NCBI GenBank assembly: GCA_024743175.1
Contig: JANSXA010000003.1
Location: 310,001 to 374,000 of the forward strand
Direction of reading: 5' to 3'
DNA length: 64,000 bases
Source: Pseudomonadaceae bacterium
GTDB taxonomy: Bacteria > Pseudomonadota > Gammaproteobacteria > Pseudomonadales > Azotimanducaceae
Shown: piece by piece, positions 50,590-59,219 of the stretch
Numbering within the stretch: position 1 is the stretch's first letter
Layout: the number at the start of each line of letters is the position of its first letter
Made by a program: the position numbers and the translations under genes
Notes under the pieces: model-generated
Databases searched by the model: none
What the model saw: the letters and a program-made list of their open reading frames with translations, nothing else
Told to the model about the DNA's origin: nothing

Positions 50590-53217
50590 ATGATTCGAAA
50601 AATGATTTGGGCCACTGCAGGTTTTTTTGCGATGGCTAACTCCGCAGGAGCGGAAGAATCCACAGGCATTGCGCCACCCGGAGTCATGGAAGAAGTGATT
50701 GTCCTGGGTAAATTTATTCCGGATGAGAAGCGTACTACCTCGGAAATCTCCAACGTGCTGGACGAAGAAGCCCTCGGTCTGCTTGCAGACTCCAGTGTTG
50801 GTGATGCGCTGGCGAGAGTGACCGGCTTGTCGCTGGTCGGTGGTAAGTATGTCTACGTCCGCGGCCTGGGTGAACGTTACTCGTCTACTTTGTTAGATGG
50901 ATCACGCATTTCATCTCCGGTGCCCTTTCAGAAAACCGTGCCTTTAGACATCGTACCGAAAAGTATCGTCCGCAATCTGCTGGTGCAGAAGACCTATTCA
51001 GCCCAGTATCCCGGCGACTTCAGTGGTGGTGTTGTTGACATACGCACCCGCGCAACGCCAGAAGAGAATTTCTTCGACGTGTCTTTCACTCTGGGTGGCA
51101 ATTCTGAAACCACCGGTGGCGACGGTCTGAAATACTCGGGAGGGTCCGACGATAACTGGGGTTTCGACGATGGCACTCGACATATTCCGGAGAATATTGC
51201 GCTGCTCTCCAGTGAGAATTTTGAGGATATAGACTTTCCTGAGGATCGTGCTTTAGGTGCGAGTTTCTTCAACAATTGGGATATCCGCGAGTTTGAGATC
51301 AAACCTGATTTTGCTGGCGATGCTGAACTTGGTTATCGCTTTGATCTCGACAATGGCATGTCGATCGGCGTGTTGGCTGCGGGTAAGTACGATAATTCCT
51401 ATCGGCAGTACGATACCGAGTATGCGCGATACAATTTTACCGGTGCTGCGGTGAATCAGCTGAACGACTATGCGCGGGAGTCTACTCGTCAAACGGTAAC
51501 CATGAGTGGTTTTCTTAACGTTGGTTTTGAGCTCAACAATGACAATGCAATAACCATCACGCACGTGCTGCTGCGTCAGACAGATGATGAAATACAGCAG
51601 GACCGAGGGGTCTCCAGTGAGTTTGGATTCTCGTTTACGCCAGTAGAAAATATTCTCATGCAGTGGACAGAGAACGAAATCCGATCCACCTCAATCAAGG
51701 GTGAGCATTACTTCAACATCGGCGATACGGTAAACGGCGCCTTGATTAACTGGCGTTATGTTGACGGGTCTGGTCTGCGCGAATCACCGGATACACGCAC
51801 GTACACCTACTTCGAAGAAAACGGCGTGGAAAACGTATCTGATTCGTTCACACAGCTTGATGCAAAGAACATTTACATTGCGCCGGAGCGTCAATTCCAG
51901 AAGCTCAAAGATGAAATTGACGAGTATGGGTTTGACCTGGAACTACCCTTCCTCCTGGGTGACATTGATGTGGTCTTGAAGGCGGGTTATGCGGAATACG
52001 AACGTACGCGTACAACCGAAGATCGCTTGTTTCGTTTTGATGTGACCAATACAGCGCCTGACTTTGTGCGTCTGCAGACGCCGCGTCAGCTGTTCGGCCT
52101 GGACAACTGGGGTGCAGGCTATCTGGACGTAGATGACTTTTCCGGTCGCGCTGCAGATTCCAGTGACATTTTTCCGTTTGCAGAATCCAGCGAGGAAACC
52201 TCAGGCTATTACGTCGGTGTTGATGCGCAGGTAACGGATCGTATTCGCGTGCAGGCGGGTGTTCGCAAAGAAGACACAACCCTTAAGGCGGATGCTTTTG
52301 GCGGCAGCACCTTACCTGGTTCAGACAACCAGGTGTCAGAAGACTATGATGATACGCTGCCCTCTGGTTCGTTGACCTTCGAGTTTGTCAACGACATGCA
52401 GTTGCGTCTGGCTTACTCAGAAACAGTGAATCGTCCCAGCCTGCTTGAAATTACCGGCTCAACCATTCGTAACCCGGAAGATGCCCAGTTGTATCGAGGC
52501 AACGTGTTTCTGCAACCCGCCGAGCTGACAAACTATGACCTGCGGTGGGAGTGGTATTTTGGTGAAGCTGACAGCGTTTCGGTGGGTGTCTTTGCCAAAG
52601 AGTTTGATGAGCCCATTGAACTGGGTCGCATCGAGGCCGAAAACGAAATTTTCACCTGGTACAACGCTGAAGAGGCCGATCTTGAAGGCGTCGAACTTGA
52701 GTTCCGCAAGGATCTGTTCTTTGACCGCTGGTTTAACTGGGGGCCGGATTGGGATCTGTTCACGCTCTCCGCAAACGTCTCCTTTATTGACTCTGAAGTG
52801 ACACTCTTTGGTCCAGGGGAAACGGCAGCCAATGTACCGCTAACCGGTAATCGCGGACTTGATGAAGTGTTTGAAAACGAACGCCAACTCACCGGCCAGT
52901 CGGATCTACTCGGTAACCTGATCCTCAGCTATTCCAATTATGAAACAGGTATTGAAGGCTCTTTAGCCTACAACTATACCGGTGAGCGTATCGCCCTGGT
53001 GGGTGCTGTGAATGCCCCTGATGTTCTCGAAGAAGCCCGAGGAAAACTGGACTTTCTGCTTAAATATCAATTTGTTATGTGGCAAACGGATCTGGAGCTT
53101 GAGTTCAAGTTGCAGAACCTGCTGGATGAGGAAATTGAGTGGACTCAGGGTGGCCGGGTGTATGAGCGCTACCGCCCGGGGGTGAGTTACAGTCTGGGTG
53201 TGAAAATGAGCCTGTGA
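50590..53217 (+). CDS. TonB-dependent receptor paired with the beta-helix lipoprotein
   Basis: The protein has 875 residues. Signal peptide (end near NSAGAEES), TonB-box-like VMEEVIVLG, plug domain (DSSVGDALARVTGLSLVGGKYVYVRGLGERYSS, in pieces: LARVTGLSLVGG, VRGLGERYSS; YPGDFSGGVVDIRT) and a beta-barrel ending in SYSLGVKMSL. The plug with GLGERY-type strands is common in receptors of Alteromonas/Sphingomonas-like bacteria with unknown substrates. AGGTGAG precedes the ATG, 77 bases after the lipoprotein stop. The pairing with a surface lipoprotein and the Pho-box-like site upstream suggest uptake of a phosphorus-containing compound. Confidence 0.9.
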   Translation: MIRKMIWATAGFFAMANSAGAEESTGIAPPGVMEEVIVLGKFIPDEKRTTSEISNVLDEEALGLLADSSVGDALARVTGLSLVGGKYVYVRGLGERYSSTLLDGSRISSPVPFQKTVPLDIVPKSIVRNLLVQKTYSAQYPGDFSGGVVDIRTRATPEENFFDVSFTLGGNSETTGGDGLKYSGGSDDNWGFDDGTRHIPENIALLSSENFEDIDFPEDRALGASFFNNWDIREFEIKPDFAGDAELGYRFDLDNGMSIGVLAAGKYDNSYRQYDTEYARYNFTGAAVNQLNDYARESTRQTVTMSGFLNVGFELNNDNAITITHVLLRQTDDEIQQDRGVSSEFGFSFTPVENILMQWTENEIRSTSIKGEHYFNIGDTVNGALINWRYVDGSGLRESPDTRTYTYFEENGVENVSDSFTQLDAKNIYIAPERQFQKLKDEIDEYGFDLELPFLLGDIDVVLKAGYAEYERTRTTEDRLFRFDVTNTAPDFVRLQTPRQLFGLDNWGAGYLDVDDFSGRAADSSDIFPFAESSEETSGYYVGVDAQVTDRIRVQAGVRKEDTTLKADAFGGSTLPGSDNQVSEDYDDTLPSGSLTFEFVNDMQLRLAYSETVNRPSLLEITGSTIRNPEDAQLYRGNVFLQPAELTNYDLRWEWYFGEADSVSVGVFAKEFDEPIELGRIEAENEIFTWYNAEEADLEGVELEFRKDLFFDRWFNWGPDWDLFTLSANVSFIDSEVTLFGPGETAANVPLTGNRGLDEVFENERQLTGQSDLLGNLILSYSNYETGIEGSLAYNYTGERIALVGAVNAPDVLEEARGKLDFLLKYQFVMWQTDLELEFKLQNLLDEEIEWTQGGRVYERYRPGVSYSLGVKMSL

Positions 53218-53256
53218 ATTCATAATTCTGTCACATAGCGGCCACATAATGCCGCC

Positions 53257-53550
53257 ATGAAATCAGCAGTCATCATTTCAATTGCAGTGCTGGCCATCTC
53301 CGGATGCGCCAGCCAGGCACCCACATTCTCCTGGTACCACCCCCAGGGTGGAGAATATCTGTTCTCTTTTGATGCCGATGAATGTACTGAAACTGTAGCT
53401 CAGCAGGGTCAGCAGCTGGGTACTGATACCCAGGGTCCATTTTTCCAGTGTATGCACAGTCGCGGTTATTATCTGGTCGATGCCCAGGGCATTGTGCAGG
53501 CGCCTGAAGAAGTTGTTCTGGCGGAAGGACCGCAAGTCTCCCAGCAGTAG
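53257..53550 (+). CDS. Small lipoprotein of unknown function
   Basis: The protein has 97 residues with a signal peptide and lipobox AISGC (Cys17). The mature part contains WYHPQGGEYLF and two Cys (DECTETV, FQCMHSRGYYL) that could form a disulfide. I do not recognise the family. The pattern C-x-(n)-QCMxxRGY is seen in many small proteobacterial lipoproteins. It begins 40 bases after the receptor gene on the same strand and is probably co-transcribed with it. Confidence 0.75.
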   Translation: MKSAVIISIAVLAISGCASQAPTFSWYHPQGGEYLFSFDADECTETVAQQGQQLGTDTQGPFFQCMHSRGYYLVDAQGIVQAPEEVVLAEGPQVSQQ

Positions 53551-53569
53551 CTTGAGCTACTGCTCCACT

Positions 53570-54103
53570 TTAAAAGTTCCTTGTGACCGCGCCGGTATTT
53601 GAGTTGTACTCAAATGACAGTGTCGGCGCATCCGTGAACGTATAACGGCAGGCCCCACCGCCCAGATAAGCCGGTTGCAGATCCGCATCACTGTTCAGCG
53701 CGATCACCGTACTCCCCTGTAACAGCGCATTTGATATCGATATGCAGTCGGCAACGTTGTTCAGCGACGGATTGGCTTCAATGCCGCCAAACCATTGTTG
53801 TGAAGGCCAGCCATTGGCGTTGAAATCAATCTGTCCGTCCAGACCGGCGCCAAACACGGGCAGGTTTTCAGCAGGCTGACCGCCTGCCTGCAGCTGCCAG
53901 ACTGAGTGAGCGAGTTGCACACTGGCCTGTAATGCTGCGGCGGTTGTCTCCGCCCTTGCCAGGTGCGCGTCGTCATCAATGCGGATAAACCGGGGTAACG
54001 CAACCGCCGCCAGTATCGCGATCAGCAGGATAACTACAACCAGCTCCACCAGGGTAAACCCGAGCGTCGAAAAACCGACCATTTCAGTACGTTTAGTCAC
54101 CAT
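53570..54103 (-). CDS. Type IV pilin-like (type II secretion/MSHA-type) prepilin
   Basis: The protein has 177 residues. The prepilin peptidase site is STLGFTLVELVVVILLIAILAAVALPRF (in pieces: LGFTLVELVVV, LLIAILAAVALPRF): cleavage after Gly leaves N-terminal Phe with Glu5, followed by a long hydrophobic helix. The globular part has two Cys (ADCISI, GACRYTF) near the C terminus, a typical disulfide loop. The leader is short and basic (MVTKRTEM). It stands alone, without assembly genes nearby, and could be a minor pilin or MSHA-like subunit. Confidence 0.85.
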   Translation of the reverse strand: MVTKRTEMVGFSTLGFTLVELVVVILLIAILAAVALPRFIRIDDDAHLARAETTAAALQASVQLAHSVWQLQAGGQPAENLPVFGAGLDGQIDFNANGWPSQQWFGGIEANPSLNNVADCISISNALLQGSTVIALNSDADLQPAYLGGGACRYTFTDAPTLSFEYNSNTGAVTRNF

Positions 54104-54179
54104 ACCGCAAGTTTAGGTCAGATTTGTGGCTGTGCTGGGTTAAGCTCCTGAACCTGGGAACTGGGAAGAGAGAAAACAA

Positions 54180-55409
54180 ATGACACAAAGAGTAGATCTG
54201 GGTGGTGCACCAACAGGACCTCTGGCCGGTGTCCGCATCATTGATTTCACTGCAGTTTATTCGGGACCAATTGCCGCATCGATCCTCGGTGATCAAGGCG
54301 CACAGGTGATAAAAGTCGAGTCCGCCGCAGGCGACCTGATGCGGCGCGGACTGCCCAAAAGTAACGGTCTGGGTGGCGCATTTGCGGCTATGAACCGCAA
54401 CAAAAAGTCCGTTTGCCTGAATCTGCAAACTGATGCCGGGCGTGAAATTGCCCGCCAGCTGGTCAGCACAGCAGATGTGGTGATGGAAAACTTCCGTCCC
54501 GGTGTCATGGACCGCCTGGGGATCGGCTACAACAGTTTCAAAGCTGAGCACCCTAAACTTGTCTACGTCTCTATCAACGGCGTTGGCTCTGTAGGTCCGT
54601 ATGCCAACCGTCGGGTTTACGATGCAGTGATTCAAGCCATCTCCGGTTTCACAACCCTGCAACCGGAAGGTGCCCCGGCTATGGTGAACTCGCTGGTGTG
54701 TGACAAAGTCACGTCTCTGACCGCTGCCCAGGCAGTCACCGCCGCATTGTTTCAAGCAGAACGCTCCGGACAGGGGCAGCGGGTCGAGCTGTCCATGCTG
54801 GATGCCAATCTGTATTTTTTGTGGCCGGACGTGATGACCAATTTCACTTTCATGGACCCTGAGGTAGAAAAAATCCCTTATCTCGATCACAGCCTGTTTC
54901 TGCGCCGTACATCAGATGGCTGGATTGCCGTGATGCCGGTGCAGCAGGCAGAGTTGCTGGGTGCCTTCCGCGCCCTTGACGTTGAATATCTGATTGATGA
55001 CGAGCGCTTCAATACGTTTGAAGCACGGGCACGTAACCGCAGCCTGATGAAACAGCTCATGGATGAGGCCTACGCAAAGTTCCCCACGGAAGAACTGGTG
55101 CAACGCCTGGAAGCTAATGATGTGCCGTATTCGAAAGTGAATATGCGCGATGAAGTTGTCGATGATCCGCAGATCCAGGCCATGCAGGCGTTGTGGCGTT
55201 ATGACCACCCTCGCGCCGGGGAAATCAGGTCGCCACGACCACCAGCGCAGTTCGAGCGTACACCCAGTAATGTGCATGCTCATACGCCTTCCCTGGGAGA
55301 ACATAACGCGGAAATCCTGGCTGAACTGGGCATAGAACAAACCCGTATTTCACAGCTTTACGACGACGGTGTGCTGTATGATGACGCCGCTGAAAACTCC
55401 TCTGCCTAG
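54180..55409 (+). CDS. CaiB/BaiF family CoA-transferase
   Basis: The protein has 409 residues, class III CoA-transferase size. GPLAGVRIIDFTAVYSGP (about 13-30), GDQGAQVIKVESAAGD, ADVVMENFRPG and GVGSVGPYANRRVYDAVIQAISG (in pieces: GVGSVGPYAN, YDAVIQAISG) are family motifs; the catalytic Asp lies in YDAVIQ. It moves CoA from one acyl-CoA to a free carboxylic acid. The downstream gene starts ten bases after its stop and is a double GST-N protein. The substrate is unknown; carnitine, bile-acid or aromatic acid types are all possible. Confidence 0.9.
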   Translation: MTQRVDLGGAPTGPLAGVRIIDFTAVYSGPIAASILGDQGAQVIKVESAAGDLMRRGLPKSNGLGGAFAAMNRNKKSVCLNLQTDAGREIARQLVSTADVVMENFRPGVMDRLGIGYNSFKAEHPKLVYVSINGVGSVGPYANRRVYDAVIQAISGFTTLQPEGAPAMVNSLVCDKVTSLTAAQAVTAALFQAERSGQGQRVELSMLDANLYFLWPDVMTNFTFMDPEVEKIPYLDHSLFLRRTSDGWIAVMPVQQAELLGAFRALDVEYLIDDERFNTFEARARNRSLMKQLMDEAYAKFPTEELVQRLEANDVPYSKVNMRDEVVDDPQIQAMQALWRYDHPRAGEIRSPRPPAQFERTPSNVHAHTPSLGEHNAEILAELGIEQTRISQLYDDGVLYDDAAENSSA

Positions 55410-55418
55410 GGCGCCTTT

Positions 55419-56183
55419 ATGTCGTTTTTTTATCCTTTGAACATCACCACGTCGCTGGCGGCAACGTTTCTGCGCGCAGGGGCTGGAGTATCTGCCCAAC
55501 CCGCGAGCAAGCAGCCTGCGCAGCTGCTCAAGCTGTATGAATTTGAAGGCTGTCCACACTGTCGCCTGGTGCGCGAGGTGCTGACGGAGTTAGATCTCGA
55601 CGCCTTGATACTGCCCTGTCCAAAAGGTGGTCACCGCTATCGAGATGAAGTGATTGAGCAAGGTGGCAAAGCGCAGTTTCCCTACTTTGTAGACCCAAAT
55701 ACGGATGTCAGCATGTATGAGTCGGCAGATATCATTGACTATCTGTTTGCCACTTACGCCGGTCGTCCAAAACCCTGGCACTGGCGTGCCATCGAGCTCC
55801 AGCGCTTCAGTTCTGTGTTGGCTTCAGTGCCACGTATCGGGCAGGGCACAATGGTTAAAAAATCCAAAGTACCCCAGCACCCTCTGGAGCTTTACAGTTT
55901 CGAGTCGAGCCCGTTTGCACGCCCGGTGCGGGATTTAATGTGTGAAATGGAATTGCCTTACATTCTGCGTTCTGTTGGCCGTACCAGTTTTGCAGACTGG
56001 GTGCCCCCGGCAATGCGGCAGATGCAGGCTGAACAGAATGAACCGGCAACACGTAACCGTCAGGCATTACATGCGCGGACGGGCGTGATATCTATTCCGT
56101 ACCTGGTAGATCCAAACACTGGGGTCGAGTTAGCGGAGTCGTCAGATATATTAGATTATCTGCAGAAAAACTACGCGCTTTAG
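55419..56183 (+). CDS. Tandem GST N-terminal (thioredoxin-fold) domain protein
   Basis: The protein has 254 residues. Two thioredoxin-fold GST-N domains follow each other: first at about 31-115, with YEFEGCPHCRLVREVL containing C-P-H-C, and FPYFVDPNTDVSMYESADIIDYL; second at about 146-254, with YSFESSPFARPVRDLM, where the Cys pair is replaced by S-P-F-A, and IPYLVDPNTGVELAESSDILDYL. No GST-C domain is present. Proteins of this double-GST_N type occur in bacteria and plants without known function. The first domain could be a redox or glutathione site; the second may only bind glutathione. It is probably co-transcribed with the CoA-transferase. Confidence 0.85.
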   Translation: MSFFYPLNITTSLAATFLRAGAGVSAQPASKQPAQLLKLYEFEGCPHCRLVREVLTELDLDALILPCPKGGHRYRDEVIEQGGKAQFPYFVDPNTDVSMYESADIIDYLFATYAGRPKPWHWRAIELQRFSSVLASVPRIGQGTMVKKSKVPQHPLELYSFESSPFARPVRDLMCEMELPYILRSVGRTSFADWVPPAMRQMQAEQNEPATRNRQALHARTGVISIPYLVDPNTGVELAESSDILDYLQKNYAL

Positions 56184-56186
56184 GGC

Positions 56187-56729
56187 TCAGATAAGAAAAG
56201 CGAGGGCCACAAAAGTCGCCAGGCCGCCACCCATAGTAGCAAGCGTTTTGTTGCGCAGGCCCTTCGACGATAAGCCCAGCCAGGTACCGCTGAGCAACAC
56301 AAACAGCAGTGCTGCGGCCATGAATTTCTGAAACTCTTTGAACAGCACAGGTCCGTGACCTTTGTGTAGCTCAATCATGAGTTTCTGCAGGCTGGGTTCG
56401 TGTTTACTGATATTGACACCCTCGGCCGTGGTCGCAAGGACGTAGTAAGTTGTTGAGGTGGGCCGGGTTGTCACCGAGTTTTGGCCGGCGCGCAGGTATT
56501 CAAATTCGTGTGCTATGCCAGCACCGGCAAGCAGGCCTGCCACGTCTGCTTCGAGCGTGGTTGAGCCCAGATTCAAAGTCGCACCAGCGGGCGTGGGCAC
56601 TGTAATTTCTTCGACGCTACCCTTTACCCCGAGCAGGTACAGACCACCGGAGGTGGCGATCACGATGAGTACGGGTGCAAAAAATGCGGCTGCAAACAGA
56701 TGCGCCTTGATCCAGAAACTGCGATTCAC
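56187..56729 (-). CDS. PepSY-like membrane protein beside the Fur-type TBDR
   Basis: The protein has 180 residues. TM helices at about 9-33, 138-155 and 160-179 flank a periplasmic region (35-130). KAHLFAAAFFAPVLIVIATSGG and HKGHGPVLFKEFQKFMAAALLFVLLSG (shown in pieces: KAHLFAAAFFAPV, LHKGHGP) resemble PepSY-associated TM proteins, often found next to siderophore receptors and suspected of a role in ferric reduction or assembly; His pairs could bind heme. The start is GTG with GGAAG five bases upstream. It lies 39 bases after the TBDR stop on the same strand. Confidence 0.7.
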   Translation of the reverse strand: MNRSFWIKAHLFAAAFFAPVLIVIATSGGLYLLGVKGSVEEITVPTPAGATLNLGSTTLEADVAGLLAGAGIAHEFEYLRAGQNSVTTRPTSTTYYVLATTAEGVNISKHEPSLQKLMIELHKGHGPVLFKEFQKFMAAALLFVLLSGTWLGLSSKGLRNKTLATMGGGLATFVALAFLI

Positions 56730-56768
56730 AATGCTTCCAACAATAACCTACCAAGCGCATATCATAGG

Positions 56769-59036
56769 TCAGAAGGTAAACCTGACGCCAACAGAAGCTG
56801 TGGTGTCTTTGTTAGGACGTGCGCCGTATGGCTGACGACCGAGGATATCTTCTTCGCCTGTCAGGTTTTCCACCCGGGCAAACAGTTCTGTCGCCTCGTT
56901 GAGGTTGTAGCTGCCTGAAAGATCAACACTCAGCGTGCTGTCGGTCTGTTCAAAGGCGCCACAGGATGCGCGCACGCAAACTTCATCAACATAGTTCGCC
57001 GCGAGATAAACATCCCACTGATTGGCGACCAGGCCGATTGACACATTCAGCTGGTTCTCTGGAATATAAGGAATCGGGTCACCTTTACTGACGTCGCCAA
57101 AAAAGTCTGTACTGGCAATGTCAGAATCGAACTTGCTGTCAATGTAGGTGTAAGCAACTTCCAGCGGCATGGCGATTTGTCCGCGTGGATTCAGATTGGT
57201 GCCCAACAGCATTTCAAAACCCTGCACGGTGACTGCGTCACCGTTAAAAGCGTCGCCGATTTCGCAATTTGAGCCCGACGAGGCTGTACACTCACCCAAC
57301 AGATTATCGTAGTCGCTTAAGAAGTAGGCGGCTTCGATACGTAGATTACTGTCATTGAACCGCAGACCAAGTTCATAGTTGATGGCTTCTTCTTCATCAA
57401 CACCGGGTGCATTGCTGGGTGCGGTGAAGCCTTTGTGGATGCCAGCAAATACGCTGAGTTCATCGTTAAAGCTGTAGATAGCACCCATGCCCGGGAGCCA
57501 TACAGACGTGTCGTTCGAACGTCTGTCGCGCAGATTGGCAGCACTACGTGAGGCAGGATCCAGCGTGTTGCCAGGGCGGATCTCCCAGCGGGTGCGTTGC
57601 TGTTCTATGTCCTCAAAGCGCAAACCCGGTGTGAGTGTCCAGTTGCCAATTTCAATGCGGTCGTAGACGTGGATGGCCAGCGCCTGGGCTTCCTGTACCC
57701 GGTTGCCGGCGTTGCCTAACAAACCGATATCGTCGCGTACAAGCTGGCCGGAGATCTGACTGTAACTGCTGTTGCGCTGCAGACGGTCTTCTTCATCTTC
57801 GTGCATGCGCAACCCGACGTTGATTGAATGTGACCAGTCACCGGCCAGCACGCTCCAATCCAGGCCCAGCTGAATGCCTCGCGAAAAGTACTCGCGGTCG
57901 TTGGCTCGCAGTTGCAGGCTGCCTGGCGGCGTATCAATGTCGCCGTCCAGAATGCCCTGCAGCTGGTCGCTGGTCAGACCGCCAAGAGGCTCACCGCTGT
58001 TTATTGCCTGAACTACATCGAACCAGCTGGTGCGGGAGAAGCTTTCTGCATCCGTTGAGCCGTCAAAATCGATGCCTTCAGTTTTGAACCAGCTCCGCTC
58101 ATGCGTATTGTTGTAGGCCGTGGCGTTGAAGTTAAGTCGGTCACTGATATCCCACTCATAACGCAAAATAACCTGTTCGTGCTGAGTGGCTATGTTGTCC
58201 AAAGCAGATAAACCGTAGCGTCGGAAAGCATCTCTGTCGAAGTCGCCGTCGGTCAGGCCAAGGTACGTCTGGTCGGAATCCTGCTCCGCGTATTGCAGCT
58301 TCAACTCAACACGATGGTTAGAGGTGTCAGGTGCATAACTCAGCTTCAACGTATAGTCTTCTACGTCCAGGCCGGTATCTCCGCCCCGGTCGATTGTCTG
58401 AAATCCATCTGACTGCCATTGGTGGGTTTCAACAAGGTAGCCAAAGCCAGAGTCGGTGCGCGCGCCATAATGCGCGTGCAGGCGATAAGTTGAATCTTCT
58501 CCAGCTTCCAGAGTGACTTTGCCGCTGGCGACTTCGGGAATGGGAACGGAGATCATGTTAAGAGCACCGCCTATTGTATAAGGCCCCTGGGTGATGGCTG
58601 CAGGACCTTTCAGCACTTCAATAGCAGACATGCGACCGATGGTCGGGAAATAGTACGCGCTGGGCGCGGAATAGGGAGCGGGTGAAATCAGCACGTTATC
58701 TTCTAACAGAGTAATTCGGCCACTGCGTTCAGTGGCAACACCACGGATACTGATGTTGGGGCGTAAGCCGTAGCCGTCTTCAACCTGCACCGAAACGCCT
58801 GGAATCTGCCGAACGATGCGCTGGATGTCATTGTGGCCAAGCTGCTCAATCTGCTCTGCGCTCACATAGTGCGCGCTGCCGGCAACCTGTTCACCCAACT
58901 GGCGTTCGCCAACAATGGTTATTTCTTCTTCAAAAAAAGTAGCGCCTTCGTCGGCGTGGGTCGCGCTGACGATGCCAGTAACCCCGAAAATGAATGCGCA
59001 AACGACAGCGTGCGGCTTTGATATGACAGACTGCAT
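56769..59036 (-). CDS. TonB-dependent receptor, predicted Fur-regulated
   Basis: The protein has 755 residues. Signal peptide (end near VSATHADE), TonB-box-like EEEITIVGERQ, plug with IRGVATERSGRITLLEDNVL (in pieces: IRGVATERSGR, LLEDNVL) and APSAYYFPTIGRM, then a beta-barrel ending in TASVGVRFTF. The GYGLRPNISIRGV plug is typical of FecA/FhuA-like metal receptors. The start at 59036 is preferred to the longer frame at 59135 because it gives a normal signal peptide. A near-perfect Fur box lies 60-75 bases upstream, so uptake of a ferric chelate or related metal compound is likely. The PepSY-like gene follows. Confidence 0.9.
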   Translation of the reverse strand: MQSVISKPHAVVCAFIFGVTGIVSATHADEGATFFEEEITIVGERQLGEQVAGSAHYVSAEQIEQLGHNDIQRIVRQIPGVSVQVEDGYGLRPNISIRGVATERSGRITLLEDNVLISPAPYSAPSAYYFPTIGRMSAIEVLKGPAAITQGPYTIGGALNMISVPIPEVASGKVTLEAGEDSTYRLHAHYGARTDSGFGYLVETHQWQSDGFQTIDRGGDTGLDVEDYTLKLSYAPDTSNHRVELKLQYAEQDSDQTYLGLTDGDFDRDAFRRYGLSALDNIATQHEQVILRYEWDISDRLNFNATAYNNTHERSWFKTEGIDFDGSTDAESFSRTSWFDVVQAINSGEPLGGLTSDQLQGILDGDIDTPPGSLQLRANDREYFSRGIQLGLDWSVLAGDWSHSINVGLRMHEDEEDRLQRNSSYSQISGQLVRDDIGLLGNAGNRVQEAQALAIHVYDRIEIGNWTLTPGLRFEDIEQQRTRWEIRPGNTLDPASRSAANLRDRRSNDTSVWLPGMGAIYSFNDELSVFAGIHKGFTAPSNAPGVDEEEAINYELGLRFNDSNLRIEAAYFLSDYDNLLGECTASSGSNCEIGDAFNGDAVTVQGFEMLLGTNLNPRGQIAMPLEVAYTYIDSKFDSDIASTDFFGDVSKGDPIPYIPENQLNVSIGLVANQWDVYLAANYVDEVCVRASCGAFEQTDSTLSVDLSGSYNLNEATELFARVENLTGEEDILGRQPYGARPNKDTTASVGVRFTF

Positions 59037-59095
59037 TTTTAATCCCACTGCAAAATAGCGGCTTGGCCGCGACAGAGAGGGCAATATGTCCCAAA

Positions 59096-59110
59096 TGAGA
59101 ATGATTATCA
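59096..59110 (-). promoter_or_regulatory. Fur box
   Basis: TGAGAAT-G-ATTATCA on the rightward strand, the 7-1-7 Fur inverted repeat (TGATAATnATTATCA), with one mismatch. It lies 60 to 74 bases before the TBDR start at 59036. A weaker related stretch (TGAGAGTTATTTGCA) follows near 59120-59134. Confidence 0.75.
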
Positions 59111-59219
59111 ATACTAAAATGAGAGTTATTTGCAAATAGGGTCAGGTCGACATCAGGGGCATATCCACTTACCTTTAAAGAAGGCGTCAAATGAGTAACG
59201 CGCATCCAAGGGGAGTCAA

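Noticed and set aside
53220-53250. CTGTCAC near the small lipoprotein start as another Pho box
   Set aside because: Only one 7-base half matches; the partner half 11 bases away does not.
54093-54890. 265-residue leftward frame opposite the CoA-transferase
   Set aside because: Shadow of a strongly conserved CaiB/BaiF gene; composition is rich in Cys, His and Gln and no domain is seen.
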